Source: Nitrospirota bacterium (GTDB lineage Bacteria; Nitrospirota; Thermodesulfovibrionia; Thermodesulfovibrionales; JdFR-88). Taken from it: DNA of 9,298 bases. The position numbers and the translations under genes are program-made. Positions 1-5,740 of this stretch are shown in pieces (the stretch's first letter is position 1; each line of letters starts with the position of its first letter). The notes beneath the pieces were generated by a model that saw nothing but the letters and a program-made list of their open reading frames with translations, had not been told where the DNA came from and made no database searches. The stretch covers positions 1 through 9,298 of the forward strand of contig JAKAEG010000108.1 in assembly GCA_021819985.1 (NCBI GenBank), in the 5' to 3' direction.

Positions 1-60
1 TCCGATCTTACCAAGGCTCTGATACTTGGAGTATGAAGAATATAAACGAAAATTTACACC

Positions 61-88
61 GTGAAAGATCCGCTACGTGAAAGGTCCG
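61..88 (+). repeat. Tandem direct repeat upstream of a promoter
   Basis: GTGAAAGATCCG at 61-72 is repeated as GTGAAAGGTCCG at 77-88, with one mismatch and a period of 16 bp. The second copy ends three bases before the -35 hexamer at 92. Its position suggests a binding site for a regulator of the operon starting at 182, but no regulator is known. Two 12-mers matching at 11 positions is unlikely by chance, though no statistics were computed. Confidence 0.5.
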
Positions 89-91
89 TCC

Positions 92-123
92 TTGACAGGA
101 AGGAGGCAGCTACTTAATATAAT
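92..123 (+). promoter_or_regulatory. Sigma70-like promoter for the three-gene operon
   Basis: A perfect -35 hexamer TTGACA lies at 92-97. With a 17-base spacer it is followed by TAATAT at 115-120 (4 of 6 consensus positions). A perfect TATAAT lies at 118-123, but its spacer of 20 is too long to be ideal. Transcription would begin near 127-131, giving a leader of about 50 bases before the ATG at 182. This argues against translation starting upstream at 77, which would lie before the transcript. Confidence 0.55.
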
Positions 124-181
124 GCAACCGGTCGCTTCCTACTTCAACAAAGGAAGGGGCAATCTCACAGAAGGGAGATGC

Positions 182-910
182 ATGAGCAAAAAATTCGTGG
201 GAATTGTCTTCTTCGTCTTATTTCTCCTTTCTTTTAATCTCTTCCCTCAGGGGAATTTCAAAACTACATTTAATTTGCAGCTTCAATCGGCAGAGGGAAG
301 CAGCATTGAAAGCCAACAAAACACAAGTGCTCAAGAATTCGACAAAGCATCTGACATAATGCAATCGGCTAGCCATGACAATCGAGTATCTTTTTCTCAT
401 TATCTTTTTAATGGCTATACCTTATCTGTTTGGCTAATAATTATCGCGATAGGGGTAGTGCTGGGTTTCCAGCAAAAAATAACAATATTTCGCGATTTTG
501 ATGATCTTGGGCTTGCCTTTCTCACGTTGTTGGCTCCACTAATTCTAATAAAAATAATTTTTATAATAATCGGCCAAAATGGGGGGAAATTTTTCCTTTT
601 CTTATTTCTATTTTTGGAATCAATATTAATCTTATGGCTCGCAGCAAGAACTTTTCAAGATAATAACAGGAGCATATTGGCGTTCCTTGTAGCTTTCGTT
701 ACTAAGTTTTCTCTGTCAATTTTATTCATATTTAATTTAATCGGTTTTGTTACGCCGACAGGCAAAACGGCATCGGAACGGGCAAAATCAAGAGCCTCAG
801 CCTTTACCATATTATTAATTGTCACTCCATTAATATACAAATTGGTTAGAAATAAAAAAGGAATCTTGAATCCATTTGGTATATTAGAGCGAAGAGGTAT
901 CGGGTTGTGA
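182..910 (+). CDS. Multi-pass membrane protein of unknown function
   Basis: I do not recognise this 242-residue protein. The ATG at 182 is chosen because AGAAGGGAG lies just upstream and the likely promoter lies at 92-123; the same frame is open back to 77 but would start before the promoter. Residues 1-4 are MSKK, followed by a hydrophobic stretch at about 5-21 that may be a signal peptide or first membrane anchor. A polar, Ser/Gln-rich segment of about 55 residues follows, probably exported. Further hydrophobic segments lie at about 80-96, 109-130, 137-154, 164-190 and 206-222, and the tail is basic (LVRNKKG). It is first in an operon and its stop overlaps the next start in GTGA, so its function is probably tied to the two downstream genes. 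AT-rich codon use contrasts with the genes after 4190. That it is a membrane protein is clear; its role is unknown. Confidence 0.75.
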   Translation: MSKKFVGIVFFVLFLLSFNLFPQGNFKTTFNLQLQSAEGSSIESQQNTSAQEFDKASDIMQSASHDNRVSFSHYLFNGYTLSVWLIIIAIGVVLGFQQKITIFRDFDDLGLAFLTLLAPLILIKIIFIIIGQNGGKFFLFLFLFLESILILWLAARTFQDNNRSILAFLVAFVTKFSLSILFIFNLIGFVTPTGKTASERAKSRASAFTILLIVTPLIYKLVRNKKGILNPFGILERRGIGL

Positions 911-1461
911 GTAAAATTTATTTTAAGCCTTGGGTCGGAAGGAATTATGGCAAGACAAATGGTATCAGGTTATTAATCCTCGGTGAATCCCATTATGGGC
1001 CAAAAGAGTCGAAATCTGATTTTACTCAGCAATTAACGAAAGCATATGTAAATCATGAATGGAATCATCGTTTCTGGACAAATATCATGCAGGTCATTGA
1101 TGGAAGAAAGTATTGGGAAATAGACCGTGATGTATTTTGGTCAGAAGTCGCCTTTTATAATTACATCCAGGAGCCTGTAGCGGAAACAGCGGGAGTTGCA
1201 CCCTCGCCAGATATGTGGGCGATAGCGGAGGAACCATTTTTAGAAGTCCTGCCTTTGCTTAAGCCGACTCATATAGTAGTCCTTTCAAAAAGGCTATGGA
1301 AAAATATGACCTCAAAAGGTGAACGGGGGGATGACTTGTCTGTTAACAAGGTGGAAAGGGAAACCCGGCTTTTCCCTTATGAGGGCGGCTTTGCGAGAGC
1401 TACGTGGTTGCCCCATCCATCCTATGGTTTTAGTGCAAATGAATGGCATCCAGATACGTGA
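907..1461 (+). CDS. GESHYG-motif protein resembling the uracil-DNA glycosylase superfamily, probably lacking its natural C-terminus
   Basis: This 184-residue soluble protein starts with GTG at 907, overlapping the previous stop as GTGA, with GAGG at 894-897 as a ribosome binding site. An N-terminal strand leads into LILGESHYG (residues 23-31). An FYNYIQEP segment follows at 83-90, then a strand-like stretch with HIVVLSKRLW (122-131), and finally LPHPSYGFS (168-176). A GxxxY motif near the N-terminus plus a late HPS motif is the layout of the uracil-DNA glycosylase superfamily (GQDPY and HPSPLS in Ung). The position of the catalytic Asp is Ser here, so uracil excision is not expected. The family assignment is inference. 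The protein ends abruptly after EWHPDT, exactly where the following J-domain reading frame begins, so the last residues may have been replaced or lost. It lies between a membrane protein and a J-like protein in one operon. Confidence 0.7.
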   Translation: MSKIYFKPWVGRNYGKTNGIRLLILGESHYGPKESKSDFTQQLTKAYVNHEWNHRFWTNIMQVIDGRKYWEIDRDVFWSEVAFYNYIQEPVAETAGVAPSPDMWAIAEEPFLEVLPLLKPTHIVVLSKRLWKNMTSKGERGDDLSVNKVERETRLFPYEGGFARATWLPHPSYGFSANEWHPDT

Positions 1462-3667
1462 ATCGTATAGAGATTTAGTTAAAGTTTGGCATCCGGACCG
1501 ATTTGCTCATGATCCTAAGCTGCAGCAAAAAGCCGAAGAAAAACTTAAAGAAATTAATTTAGCCTATCAAGCCATTTTAGATTACCTTAAAAATCTTGAT
1601 AAAAATTACCGGCCCGCCGGCGGATTCACAAATAATCAGAATCCCCAGGACAATAATGGGGACTGGCAAGATATTGAAGCTAAATTAAAAGAAATATTCA
1701 TTGAAAAAAATATTACGGATAAAGATCAGTTGCAAGAATTAAAAAATATAATATCTGCTTGGTCCAATAATATACCCGAGCATGATTTACTAAATTTTGG
1801 AGATCGAATTGAATTTTTAACGATTCGGGCTGTGCCATCTTATAAAATTCAATTAAGAACTCAGTATGAAAAAAGAGAGGTCATTAGAATACAAGAATCT
1901 TACAAAGGGGAGAACATCCTTCCTAAAGAAGTTGATGAGAATAATGTTGATGTTTGGTCATATAATGTAAGCCTCACTGAAAATTTCGAAAAGAATGTTC
2001 AAACCTATGCAATCAACAATTCTAAAGAGGTTTTCACATGTTCAAGTTGCAAGGGGCACGGGAAAGTTGTTTGTATTAGGTGCCGAGGAAATGGAAAGAT
2101 CGAGTGCGATAACTGCAAAGGGCATGGGGGCATAAAATGTCATATCTGCGGTGGTGCCGGTCAAAGGCGATGTGCTGATTGTAATGGTAGCGGACATCGA
2201 GGTCAGCAAAGGTGTTCTAGTTGTGCCGGCACAGGACATAAAACGTGTTCAACTTGCGGCGGACGTGGTGAGCGGACATGTTCAAAATGCAAAGGGCGCG
2301 GAGAAATAGTTTGTAGCAAATGCAATGGGAAGGGCGATGTCGTTTGTGGTTCTTGCGAAGGGTACGGCAAAATTGTTTCGTATTTAGCATTTAAAGACAT
2401 TTTTGAACCGGAATTTAATAATGAACTGATATCGTATGATAACGTACCATCTGAGATTATATCTGGCGATAGCATACATATATATAATGACGTCAGTTCA
2501 CCCCAGAAATTAATAGATGATGATGGCAGTATTCTTTTAGATATCGTACGCCAACAGATTCCTCAAGATTATTTCAATTCGGTTACCTATGAGAATTTAA
2601 GGAAAACTTTGGTCAATTTATTAATCTCCAGCAAGGAATCAAAGAAGCTGGGCATTATAGGAAAAGATTGCAGAATATTAAAGCAAAAGCTATGTCTAAA
2701 ACGGATTGATATATTTGAAATTAAATATAAATACTCAGGAAAAGAATACCAACTTTATATATACGGAACGAATAGAAAAATTTTTGCACCTATAAGCCCA
2801 ATCTCTGAAGTAAGACAAGGTTATTTGGATTCGGTTAATGATTTATATAAGAAAAAAGAATATTTAGCCGCGCTGGAGACAGTAGGAAAAGCCGTAAAAA
2901 TGAATCCGAAGGATGAATACAGCATTAAATTGAGAAAACAGATTCTCTCAAAAATTAATCGGCCGTATCTAATAGGTGGGGCGGTTGGTGGTGCTCTAGC
3001 CGGTTCTCTGATGGCGTTCAGTTTATTTACATTCATTTCTGGTTTTTATGATTTTTTACTAATAATTGGAGCGAGCGTTTTTGGATTTTTTACAGGCTAT
3101 TTTTTTAAATGGAAATATTCTTTCAAGATTAGAAACGAGAAAAAAAGATTTGTTTACCCATCTGTAGTCGGCTTTATAGTGTCTTTTGCGATATTTGTTA
3201 TCATTATGAACATGTTGCCTGCCGACAAAAGGGCTGTGATAAGAAAAGCTGCCTATCAAAGGGGGTTAATGGCTTCTCAAGCTAAAGAAATTCCAATATC
3301 TGATAATAAACATACTGCTGTATCGGAAGCCCTTGAGAATAATGAAATGAAAAATATTGCGGATGCGGTAAGTCCGATTGCATCGCAGACCACACCTAAA
3401 ATTACTGATGCCGAGTACCGGCAATACATTAAGGCATCAGTCGATTTCAAAAAGTCTGAGAGTGATCTAAATACCGTCTATAAAGAGCTGCTAGCCATTC
3501 TTCATTCAAACGAAAAAGAGGAATTAAAACAAAGCCAAAGAGAATGGATAAAAACGAGAGATGACGAAGCATTTAAAGCAGCTCCAAAAGGCAGTGCCGC
3601 TTATATTGCCACGTTAGTCAAAATTACAAATGACAGAGCGGCGGAGCTTAAAAGCAGACTCCAGTAG
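1439..3667 (+). CDS. J-domain-like membrane protein with ten CxxCxGxG zinc modules and C-terminal LprI/DUF1311 domain
   Basis: From the ATG at 1439 the protein has 742 residues. Residues 5-42 match J-domain helices II and III, with the Hsp70-activating HPD at 18-20, but helix I is absent. Residues 201-310 hold ten tandem CxxCxGxG modules, as in the DnaJ zinc region, which has only four. Residues about 466-503 look like a TPR helix pair. Three hydrophobic segments follow at about 511-531, 534-555 and 576-596; the Lys/Arg-rich loop between the second and third fits a cytoplasmic N-terminus and an exported C-terminus. Residues 657-742 resemble LprI/DUF1311 (LNTVYKELL, QREWIKTRDDE). A role as an envelope-linked co-chaperone is inference. 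The start is uncertain: the frame is open back to 1319, where it reads the preceding gene out of frame, and no good Shine-Dalgarno precedes 1439. Translational coupling is plausible because the upstream stop lies at 1459-1461. Confidence 0.72.
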   Translation: MNGIQIRESYRDLVKVWHPDRFAHDPKLQQKAEEKLKEINLAYQAILDYLKNLDKNYRPAGGFTNNQNPQDNNGDWQDIEAKLKEIFIEKNITDKDQLQELKNIISAWSNNIPEHDLLNFGDRIEFLTIRAVPSYKIQLRTQYEKREVIRIQESYKGENILPKEVDENNVDVWSYNVSLTENFEKNVQTYAINNSKEVFTCSSCKGHGKVVCIRCRGNGKIECDNCKGHGGIKCHICGGAGQRRCADCNGSGHRGQQRCSSCAGTGHKTCSTCGGRGERTCSKCKGRGEIVCSKCNGKGDVVCGSCEGYGKIVSYLAFKDIFEPEFNNELISYDNVPSEIISGDSIHIYNDVSSPQKLIDDDGSILLDIVRQQIPQDYFNSVTYENLRKTLVNLLISSKESKKLGIIGKDCRILKQKLCLKRIDIFEIKYKYSGKEYQLYIYGTNRKIFAPISPISEVRQGYLDSVNDLYKKKEYLAALETVGKAVKMNPKDEYSIKLRKQILSKINRPYLIGGAVGGALAGSLMAFSLFTFISGFYDFLLIIGASVFGFFTGYFFKWKYSFKIRNEKKRFVYPSVVGFIVSFAIFVIIMNMLPADKRAVIRKAAYQRGLMASQAKEIPISDNKHTAVSEALENNEMKNIADAVSPIASQTTPKITDAEYRQYIKASVDFKKSESDLNTVYKELLAILHSNEKEELKQSQREWIKTRDDEAFKAAPKGSAAYIATLVKITNDRAAELKSRLQ
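1444..1494 (+). repeat. Direct repeat TGGCATCC flanking the J-domain junction
   Basis: TGGCATCC occurs at 1444-1451 and 1487-1494. In the upstream gene's frame the first copy encodes Trp-His-Pro at its C-terminus. In the downstream frame the second copy encodes the Trp-His-Pro of the J-domain HPD motif. The repeat may be coincidental. Confidence 0.4.
2039..2368 (+). other. Region encoding ten tandem CxxCxGxG zinc-binding modules
   Basis: The modules read in order CSSCKGHG, CIRCRGNG, CDNCKGHG, CHICGGAG, CADCNGSG, CSSCAGTG, CSTCGGRG, CSKCKGRG, CSKCNGKG and CGSCEGYG. Spacing is about 11 residues, with one longer linker after the fifth. In DnaJ each zinc is bound by two modules, so ten modules could bind five zinc ions. 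The DNA copies have diverged, so this is not a recent microsatellite-like expansion. Confidence 0.9.
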
Positions 3668-3693
3668 GTCTTAGCAGGCCATTGATAAACTCT

Positions 3694-3713
3694 GGGTGCA
3701 CCCCTCCTAGGGG
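3694..3713. repeat. Overlapping palindrome and hairpin after the J-like gene
   Basis: GGGTGCACCC at 3694-3703 is a perfect 10-bp palindrome. It overlaps CCCC (3701-3704) pairing with GGGG (3710-3713) around the loop TCCTA. The two folds share bases and exclude each other. The position, 27 bp after the stop at 3665-3667, would suit a terminator, but no T-run follows. Confidence 0.35.
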
Positions 3714-3761
3714 ATTTAGAAGAATGCTCCCTGAAATTGACAGCGGGATGAGGAGAACATT

Positions 3762-3887
3762 GTGTTGCTTATGGGGCGAAGTCTGCTCCTTTTTAAATCA
3801 CCGGCAAAGTTTCGTGTACTGGACGTACACCTTGTCCGGGAAAAAAGAAAAAAAACGGTTTTTCATGACGTGAGGTGTTTCCCATGA
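3762..3887 (+). CDS. Possible 41-residue basic small protein
   Basis: A GTG start at 3762 is preceded by GAGGAG at 3750-3755 with a 6-base spacer, an excellent ribosome binding site. The frame runs 41 codons to TGA at 3885-3887. The product begins MLLMGRSLLLFKSPAKF, continues FRVLDVHLVRE and then a basic patch (KRKK), ending HDVRCFP. I recognise no family. An overlapping 63-codon ORF in another frame (3682-3873) has no comparable support. The coding sequence also contains an imperfect hairpin at 3801-3839, so the region may instead be structured RNA. No homology evidence is available, so this is a weak call. Confidence 0.25.
   Translation: MLLMGRSLLLFKSPAKFRVLDVHLVREKRKKTVFHDVRCFP
3801..3839 (+). 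other. Imperfect hairpin with GTGTAC/GTACAC stem
   Basis: The apical stem GTGTAC (3814-3819) pairs with GTACAC (3825-3830) around a 5-base loop. Outer pairing joins CCGG at 3801-3804 with CCGG at 3836-3839, and CAA(A)G with CTTG, with bulges between. An A-rich stretch (3841-3855) follows rather than a T-run, so it is not a plus-strand terminator. Confidence 0.35.
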
Positions 3888-3897
3888 AATATTTCAT
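3884..3897. promoter_or_regulatory. Perfect 14-bp palindrome, possible operator
   Basis: ATGAAATATTTCAT is a perfect 14-bp inverted repeat with no spacer. It lies in the intergenic region about 290 bp before tlyA. The form is typical of a dimeric regulator site, but no regulator gene or promoter is visible next to it. Confidence 0.35.
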
Positions 3898-3954
3898 ATG
3901 AACTGTTTATATGGACAACGCCATGGTCCGGCGGATTATGATCGGGTCGGTAGG

Positions 3955-3971
3955 GCTTTTAATTTAAAAGC
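3955..3971. promoter_or_regulatory. 8+1+8 palindrome, possible operator
   Basis: GCTTTTAA and TTAAAAGC are perfect inverted repeats around one central base at 3963. The single-base centre is too tight for an RNA loop at full pairing, so a DNA-binding site is more likely than an RNA hairpin. It lies about 220 bp upstream of tlyA. Confidence 0.35.
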
Positions 3972-4142
3972 TAAAGACGGAAAGGAGTGTTTAATTTATT
4001 TAAATGGATGCCTTTCATTTTGTCCCGCGGATTACAAAATATAGACAGGGTGCTTATTGAAGGCGTTTGAACAGCCAAGCCGGAAAAACCATTTAAAAAC
4101 GGGAAGGTAAGGGCTTTAGCTTGAACAGGAAAACGCAAAAAA

Positions 4143-4170
4143 GGGGGCGGCTTTACCCCCGCTCTTTATT
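4143..4170 (+). terminator. GC-rich terminator-like hairpin just before tlyA
   Basis: GGGGG (4143-4147) can pair with CCCCC (4156-4160) around an 8-base loop, followed by GCTCTTTATTT. An alternative fold pairs GCGG with CCGC. On the minus strand the same stem is followed by six T, so it can act in both directions. It ends only about 20 bases before the tlyA start. It may close transcription from upstream or act as an attenuator of tlyA. Confidence 0.55.
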
Positions 4171-4189
4171 TATGAGAAAATAGTATGTT

Positions 4190-4939
4190 TTGAAAAAGAA
4201 AAAGAGATTGGATATGCTCGTTCTGGAACGCGGGCTTGCGGAAACCAGGCAGAGGGCCGCGGCGCTTGTTCTGGGCGGAATGGTCTATGTGGATGGGACC
4301 CTGGTCACAAAGGCCGGGGAGCCTGTGGATGAATCGGCTTCCATAGAAGTTAAGGAAGGCCCGCATTACGCAAGCAGAGGGGCGCTCAAGCTCGAAGGCG
4401 CAGCGGTTGCCCTGGGCGTAAGTTTCGAAGGAAAAACAGTGATGGACGTGGGCGCCTCAACCGGGGGGTTTACGGACTACATGCTCCGGATGGGCGCAGT
4501 AAAGGTCTATGCGGTGGATGTGGGTTACGGACAGCTGTATTACAAACTGCGGGACGACCCACGTGTTAAGCTCTTTGAAAAGACCAATATAAGGCATTTG
4601 GAAAGGAGCGCCATACCGGAGGAGATAGACCTTGCCACGATAGACGTGTCCTTCATCTCGCTCAGGCTGGTGCTTCCAAAGGTAATCGAGTTTTTGAAAC
4701 CGGGCGGTGAGATACTGGCGCTTGTAAAGCCGCAGTTCGAGGTGGGCAGGGGCGAGGTTGAGAAAGGCGGGGTGGTAAGGGATGAGGCCAAGAGAATATC
4801 CGCCGTCCAGTCGGTCATCTCTGCCGCGGAGGGTTTGGGGTTGTCGGTGCTTGGCCAATATGAATGCGTCGTTCGCGGCCAGAAAAAAAAGAATATAGAA
4901 TATTTTGTTTACATGAGGAAGTGGCTTAAGGATGTCTGA
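4190..4939 (+). CDS. tlyA: TlyA-family rRNA 2'-O-methyltransferase
   Basis: TlyA enzymes use S-adenosylmethionine to 2'-O-methylate cytidine in rRNA (C1920 of 23S, and in some species C1409 of 16S). The 249-residue length is normal. An S4 RNA-binding domain begins with RLDMLVLERGLAETR (residues 6-20) and runs to about 60. SRGALKL (62-68) carries the first catalytic-type Lys. The SAM motif DVGASTGGFTD lies at 86-96, DVSFIS at 152-157, VKPQFE at 179-184 and KKNIEYF near 234-239, consistent with the K-D-K-E arrangement of FtsJ-like enzymes. The TTG at 4190 is chosen because it keeps the RLD start of the S4 domain; the only in-frame ATG nearby (4214) would remove it. The ribosome binding site is weak. 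The gene overlaps the next by 8 bp, suggesting coupled translation. Confidence 0.92.
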   Translation: MKKKKRLDMLVLERGLAETRQRAAALVLGGMVYVDGTLVTKAGEPVDESASIEVKEGPHYASRGALKLEGAAVALGVSFEGKTVMDVGASTGGFTDYMLRMGAVKVYAVDVGYGQLYYKLRDDPRVKLFEKTNIRHLERSAIPEEIDLATIDVSFISLRLVLPKVIEFLKPGGEILALVKPQFEVGRGEVEKGGVVRDEAKRISAVQSVISAAEGLGLSVLGQYECVVRGQKKKNIEYFVYMRKWLKDV

Positions 4940-5639
4940 ACAGGAAGAAAATACGGAAACCGGACTTGCCCGGCTTTCGGCCCTGGCCATGGGAATACTC
5001 CTTGACGAGGCCGAAGATGATGAGATGTTCGAAGAGGCGTTAAAGCTGAACAGCGGCAACCCGGAAATTTTAAAACTCCTTTACAACCACCCCGCAACTC
5101 CTGCCGGGGTCCGTACGGAAGCCGCGAAGGCCCTTGGACTGCCCACGGAAAAGGTTTTTCTTAAGGCGCAGGAGACTGCGCCTGAAACCGCACGGATGGA
5201 AGAAGTTCAAAAAGAAAAAGAGAAAGAGTACCTGGCGCAACAAATACGTGGACTCACGGTTGGAGACAAGATACGCATATCGATAAAAGCCGGCAGGGAG
5301 GCACGGACAATCCTACTTAAAGACGCGAACAAACAGGTAGTCTTGGGTGTCATGGCGAACCCGAGGATCACGGTTTCAGAGGTGGAGATGGCGGCCCGAA
5401 ATCGTTCATTGCCGGAAGAGGCCTTGCGGGAGATAGCCAAAAACAAGGAATGGGTAAAAAATTACACGGTCATATACAATCTGGTGTCCAATGCCAAGAC
5501 CCCTCCGGGGGTGTCAACGGGCTTTCTGCCGTGGATAAAATCGAAAGACCTCCAGCTTCTTCTGAAAAATAAGGACATCCCCGACGCGGTGCGGACCGCA
5601 GCCAGAAGATATAACGAATTGCGCGGCAAAAAAAAATAA
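4932..5639 (+). CDS. Helical-repeat protein of unknown function, coupled to tlyA
   Basis: The 235-residue protein is predicted to be soluble and highly charged. Its ATG (4932) lies inside the end of tlyA and the overlap is 8 bp. Residues 43-68 form one repeat-like unit (NPEILKLLYNHPATP). A charged, probably coiled stretch (85-105) follows. From about 124 to 226 there are repeated helix pairs of roughly 24 residues with the recurring pattern of a short helix, Asn, a Pro-containing turn and another helix (ANPRITVSEV, NRSLPEEALREIAKN, NAKTPPGVSTGFL, NKDIPDAVRTAA). This resembles HEAT-like or leucine-rich-variant solenoids that mediate protein binding. Similar proteins of unknown function occur in Deltaproteobacteria, from memory. 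Coupling to tlyA hints at a ribosome or RNA-related role, which is inference only. The C-terminus is basic (RGKKK). Confidence 0.8.
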   Translation: MSEQEENTETGLARLSALAMGILLDEAEDDEMFEEALKLNSGNPEILKLLYNHPATPAGVRTEAAKALGLPTEKVFLKAQETAPETARMEEVQKEKEKEYLAQQIRGLTVGDKIRISIKAGREARTILLKDANKQVVLGVMANPRITVSEVEMAARNRSLPEEALREIAKNKEWVKNYTVIYNLVSNAKTPPGVSTGFLPWIKSKDLQLLLKNKDIPDAVRTAARRYNELRGKKK

Positions 5640-5672
5640 AAAGCAGGGAAACTATATGAATTCTAAATATAA

Positions 5673-5701
5673 TTGACTTTCAAGAAACCGTCTGCTATGT
5701 T
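5673..5701 (+). promoter_or_regulatory. Extended -10 sigma70 promoter for the hopanoid operon
   Basis: TTGACT (5673-5678) and TATGTT (5696-5701) are separated by exactly 17 bases, and TGC directly before the -10 gives an extended -10 element. The predicted transcription start is near 5708, leaving a leader of about 33 bases before the ATG of shc. It is the best promoter in the GC-rich half and separates tlyA and its partner from the hopanoid genes. Confidence 0.6.
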
Positions 5702-5740
5702 ATGGCTAGCCAGGAACTGACATTTTCTGAAAAAAATTAA

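Larger units (their letters stand above)
3668..4189. other. Intergenic region with palindromes, one small ORF and a terminal hairpin
   Basis: About 520 bp separate the AT-rich operon from tlyA. I see no tRNA, rRNA, CRISPR or transposase remnant and no riboswitch that I recognise. The stretch contains separately listed palindromes, an imperfect hairpin, a 41-codon ORF and a terminator-like hairpin. No convincing sigma70 promoter for tlyA was found by eye. A transcript from the upstream operon could read through it, or an unrecognised promoter may lie in it. Confidence 0.6.

Noticed and set aside
11..29. CCAAG/CTTGG inverted repeat
   Set aside because: It has only 5-bp arms and no T-run, so it is not distinguishable from chance.
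1..76. C-terminal tail of an upstream gene at the window start
   Set aside because: Frame 1 ends at TGA 34-36 after only 11 codons, and frame 3 ends after about 25; neither is long enough to identify.
77..181. N-terminal extension of the first membrane protein starting at 77
   Set aside because: It would begin upstream of the likely promoter and transcription start, and the ATG at 182 has a good ribosome binding site followed by a signal-like segment.
3682..3873. 63-residue ORF in the intergenic region
   Set aside because: It has no ribosome binding site or family resemblance, and a smaller ORF in another frame has better start signals.
3920..3990. Possible riboswitch (GGTCGGTAGGGC stretch)
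   Set aside because: It did not match the cyclic-di-GMP or other aptamer consensus I could recall; only the palindrome is supported.
3988..4069. Short frames after GGAG near 3984 (27 codons from GTG, 18 codons from ATG at 4004)
   Set aside because: They are very short, with poor spacing between the GGAG and the start codons, and no recognisable product.
4457..5059. 200-residue minus-strand ORF opposite tlyA
   Set aside because: It is a shadow of the well-supported tlyA and the following gene, with no family motifs of its own.
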